From: Streptomyces vietnamensis
GTDB lineage: Bacteria > Actinomycetota > Actinomycetes > Streptomycetales > Streptomycetaceae
Length of the DNA stretch: 64,000 nt
Direction: 5' to 3'
Assembly: GCF_000830005.1 (NCBI RefSeq)
Contig: NZ_CP010407.1
Span: 3,205,001-3,269,000, forward strand
Shown here one piece after another: positions 61,730 through 64,000 of the stretch. A model generated the notes under the pieces. That model was not told the DNA's origin. It did not search any database and worked only from the letters and a program-made list of their open reading frames with translations. The stretch's first letter is position 1. Each line of letters opens with the position of its first letter. Made by a program: the position numbers and the translations under genes.

Positions 61730-63072
61730 GCCATGCCTCCGTCGTGCGCGTGGGGAATCTGGTGCGGGACAGGGATCTCGTCGGCGGCCTCGGGCGCGGT
61801 GGCCGCGGCGGCGGCCTCGCGCTCGGCGACGACGTCCCGGACGGCGTCGAGCACGCCCCGGTAGCCGGAGCAGCGGCAGAGGTTGCCGGCGAGGGCCTGG
61901 CGGCCCTCCAGCTCCGTGGGGGCGTGGTTGCCCTCCAGGAGGTCGTGCACGGTCATGCACATGCCGGGGATGCAGAAGCCGCACTGGACGGTGCCGCACT
62001 TGGCCATCGCCCGCTGCACGTCCGAGGGTTCGCCGTCGACCGCGAGGCCCTCGACCGTCCGCACCTCGCTCCCGGCGGCGGTCGCCGCGGGCACCAGGCA
62101 GGAGGCCACGAGCCGGCCGTCGACCTGCACGTTGCACGCGCCGCACTCGCCCTGCGAGCAGCCGTCCTTGGCCCCGGCGAGGCCGAGGCGCTCGCGCAGG
62201 ACGTAGAGCAGCGACTCGCCGATCCAGGAACCGGTGACGGGCCGGTCCGTGCCGTTGACCCGCAGGGTGTACGAGGTGTGGGGGTGCTCGTCGCTGTCCG
62301 TGGAGGCGTCGACGGGCGGCGCGACGGGGGCGGGGGCTGTCGGGGCCTCCTCCTGTACGGCCTCCGGCACGGCCTCGGGAGCGGGCTCCTGCACGGCCTC
62401 GGGAGCGGGCTCCTGTACGGCCTCCGGAACCTCCTCCGCGGCGTCCGTCCCGGCGGCCTCCGAGGCCTCCGCGGCCTCCTCCGCCACCGGCTCCTCCGGG
62501 AGCGCCCAGGGCGCGGGCGCGCCGCCCGGCAGCGTCACCGGAGCCTCGGCGTACGAGGCGGGCGAGGCGAGCGGGGTGGGCGAGGCGAGCGGGGTGGGCG
62601 AGGCGGGCGGGACGGATGCCTCCGGCTCGGCCGGGATCTGCCACTGGCCCGTGGACTCCTCGAAGCGCCACTCGGCCGTCGCGTGCGGGTCCTGCCCGTC
62701 GTACTCGGCCACGTGCTCGCCGACGTGCTCGACGGCGTGCTCGACGTACGCCGGCGGCTGGAAGTGCTCGACGTCCTGGAACGTCTCGCCCTGGAACGTC
62801 TCGCCCTCGAAGTACTGCGTCTGCTCCGCCTCCGTCGGGACGTGCACCGTCCAGGTGCCCGTCGCCGCCGGGTCCGTCGCCGCGCTCGGGGCGAGCGGCT
62901 GGAGCGGGGTGATCATCGGCGGTACGTAGCCGTGGCCGGGCGCCTCCAGGGGCACGCCGTCCAGCATGAAGTCGGGCGGCAGCTGGACGAAGGCGGTCGC
63001 GTCGCCGTCGTATCCCTCGCTCTGCGGGATCGGCTCCCAGCCGCCCGTCTGACCCTTGTGCGCGTCGCTCAT
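61726..63072 (-). CDS. Xanthine dehydrogenase-type 2Fe-2S subunit with long acidic N-terminal extension
   Basis: A 448-residue protein of which only the last ~180 are the normal subunit. Cluster I: DGCSQGECGACNVQVDGRLV then ASC (CxxxxCxxC...C); cluster II: CGFC...LCRCSGYRG. Residues 1-270 are an acidic Pro/Ala/Glu-rich extension with repeats SPTPLASPTPLASP, EPAPEAVQEPAPEAV and FEGETFQGETFQ and a DATAEW-like segment. Normal subunits are 150-180 residues. The extension is unlike any cofactor domain I know. Confidence 0.9.
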   Translation of the reverse strand: MSDAHKGQTGGWEPIPQSEGYDGDATAFVQLPPDFMLDGVPLEAPGHGYVPPMITPLQPLAPSAATDPAATGTWTVHVPTEAEQTQYFEGETFQGETFQDVEHFQPPAYVEHAVEHVGEHVAEYDGQDPHATAEWRFEESTGQWQIPAEPEASVPPASPTPLASPTPLASPASYAEAPVTLPGGAPAPWALPEEPVAEEAAEASEAAGTDAAEEVPEAVQEPAPEAVQEPAPEAVPEAVQEEAPTAPAPVAPPVDASTDSDEHPHTSYTLRVNGTDRPVTGSWIGESLLYVLRERLGLAGAKDGCSQGECGACNVQVDGRLVASCLVPAATAAGSEVRTVEGLAVDGEPSDVQRAMAKCGTVQCGFCIPGMCMTVHDLLEGNHAPTELEGRQALAGNLCRCSGYRGVLDAVRDVVAEREAAAAATAPEAADEIPVPHQIPHAHDGGMA

Positions 63073-63944
63073 GCCAGTGCCCTCCCCAGTGCCCGTCGGG
63101 CGAGTGCGGCGACGGTGCGCCGCAGGTGCAGTACGGCCGGGGGCAACTGTTCGTCGCCCGGCGGGTCCGGGATGCAGGCGGCGGCGACGTACTCGCCGAA
63201 GGCCGCGAGCGCCTCCGGGGCGAGCCCCCGGTCGTTGTCCCAGTCCACCAGCGAGGCGATCCAGCGCTCGGCCTCCAGCGGGCGCAGCGGCATGGGCGCG
63301 ACGGCGCCGACCGCGCAGCGCACGCCGCGCCGGGCCGGGTCGAGGACGACGGCGACGGAGGCGGTGGCGCGGGCCGGGCCGGTGCGGCCGGTGGCCTTGA
63401 GGAAGACCTGGGGGGCGTGGAGCAGCGGGACGCGGACGAAGCCGACGAGCTCGCCGGGGGCGAGCAGGTCGCGGCCCGCGAGGAGGTGGGAGACGGGGAT
63501 CTCGCGGGTGCCGAGCGGCCCGAGGACGACGAGGTCGGCCTCCAGGGCTGCGAGGACCGGCAGCGAGTCGCCGGTGGGCGCGGCGGTGACGATGTTGCCG
63601 CCGAGGGTGCCGGCGTTGCGGATCTGGGGCGGCCCGGCCGCGCGACTGGCGGCGGCGAGGGCCGGGATGAGGGCGGCGAAGTCGGGGCGGCCCATCCGGG
63701 CGTGGGTGAGGCCCGCGCCGAGGAGGGCGTGGCCGTCCTGGTACTGCCAGCCGCGGATCTCGTTGATGCGGCTCAGGCCGACGAGTCCGGCGGGGCGGAG
63801 CTGGCCTTTGTTGACGGCGGCCATGAGGTCGGTGCCGCCGGCGACGGGCACGGCGGCCGGCATGGCCGTGAGTGCCGCCACGGCCTCGTCGAGCGAGGCG
63901 GGCAGCGTCACGGACTGCGCCGTCTGTGGTGCGTGCGTGGTCAA
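63069..63944 (-). CDS. Xanthine dehydrogenase-type FAD-binding subunit
   Basis: A 291-residue FAD subunit that transfers electrons from the 2Fe-2S subunit to NAD or oxygen. FAD motifs: VAGGTDLMAAVNKGQLRPAG and IRNAGTLGGNIVTAAPTGDS. The C-terminal domain is a CO_deh_flav_C type. The start is probably TTG at 63944 (reading as MTTHAPQTAQSV), with AGGGGCAGCGGG before it. It overlaps the 2Fe-2S gene by 4 bp, so the three genes form one operon, FAD-2Fe2S-Mo. Confidence 0.9.
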   Translation of the reverse strand: MTTHAPQTAQSVTLPASLDEAVAALTAMPAAVPVAGGTDLMAAVNKGQLRPAGLVGLSRINEIRGWQYQDGHALLGAGLTHARMGRPDFAALIPALAAASRAAGPPQIRNAGTLGGNIVTAAPTGDSLPVLAALEADLVVLGPLGTREIPVSHLLAGRDLLAPGELVGFVRVPLLHAPQVFLKATGRTGPARATASVAVVLDPARRGVRCAVGAVAPMPLRPLEAERWIASLVDWDNDRGLAPEALAAFGEYVAAACIPDPPGDEQLPPAVLHLRRTVAALARRALGRALA

Positions 63945-64000
63945 CCCGCTGCCCCTTCCCGGTGTCCCGGTGGTCCCCGACTGTTGCCCGGTCGTCGCGC

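Overview
The window is a segment of a Streptomyces chromosome. Evidence: very high GC with strong third-position GC bias (which creates many long antisense shadow ORFs), an SsgA-like sporulation protein, DasR-type operators at N-acetylglucosamine PTS genes, the actinobacterial CysM/CysO/Mec cysteine pathway, type VII secretion-type proteins and PQQ-domain Ser/Thr kinases. From memory, gene order from about 3 kb to 36 kb resembles the S. coelicolor SCO2897-SCO2930 neighbourhood (PBP, GroES-like, bcp, rdgB, rph, nag PTS, cysM, clpS, pncB, ssgG, hppD). I could not check this by alignment.

Layout. 0-3 kb: end of a DUF445 gene and an ABC-2 exporter (ATPase plus two permeases), all on minus. 3-5.8 kb: bifunctional penicillin-binding protein, convergent with an SMR exporter that is preceded by a very recognisable guanidine-III riboswitch. 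5.9-8.5 kb: GroES-like protein, DUF3618, thiol peroxidase Bcp, a modular HNH protein and tRNA-Leu(UAG). 8.5-13.8 kb: rdgB, a lipoprotein, rph, then nagF divergent from nagE1 and nagE2 with four DasR-like boxes. 13.9-17.6 kb: an MBL hydrolase, a membrane-anchored PemK/MazF-like protein, and cysM-cysO-leader peptide-mec. 17.6-25.4 kb: amino-acid permease, DUF2017/clpS, pncB-pncA for NAD salvage, and a secreted M6 protease. 25.7-32 kb: two RDD membrane proteins, ssgG, an FAD oxidase and a TPR protein. 32.5-40.9 kb: hppD and its Lrp-type neighbour, an ArsR-type regulator with a 55-bp perfect palindrome in front of an MFS exporter, an S16 (Lon-like) PDZ protease, a Tat-exported lipase-like protein, another ArsR-type regulator and an IclR-type regulator. 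41.3-45.4 kb: DEAD-type helicase, a Doc/antitoxin pair and a drug exporter.

After tRNA-Cys (45.6 kb) the content looks accessory. A pseudokinase and two membrane Ser/Thr kinases with PQQ-like extracellular domains run rightward (46.6-51.8 kb). They converge on a seven-gene leftward operon (59.3-51.9 kb) of WXG/PPE-like proteins, a mycosin protease, a large WXG-headed DUF6571-like protein and two paralogous lipoproteins. No ESX core gene (EccB/C/D/E) is present, so this reads as a satellite type VII substrate cassette. The window closes with a three-subunit xanthine dehydrogenase-type molybdenum hydroxylase (59.4-63.9 kb), whose 2Fe-2S subunit carries an unusual acidic N-terminal extension of about 270 residues.

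Two repeat phenomena cut across the map. (1) A dispersed composite hairpin repeat, with compensatory base changes between copies, fills three gaps between convergent genes (15.4, 32.2 and 39.8 kb). (2) At three loci (22.4, 37.4 and 43.9 kb) the end of a gene, including its stop codon, is repeated in tandem downstream of that gene.
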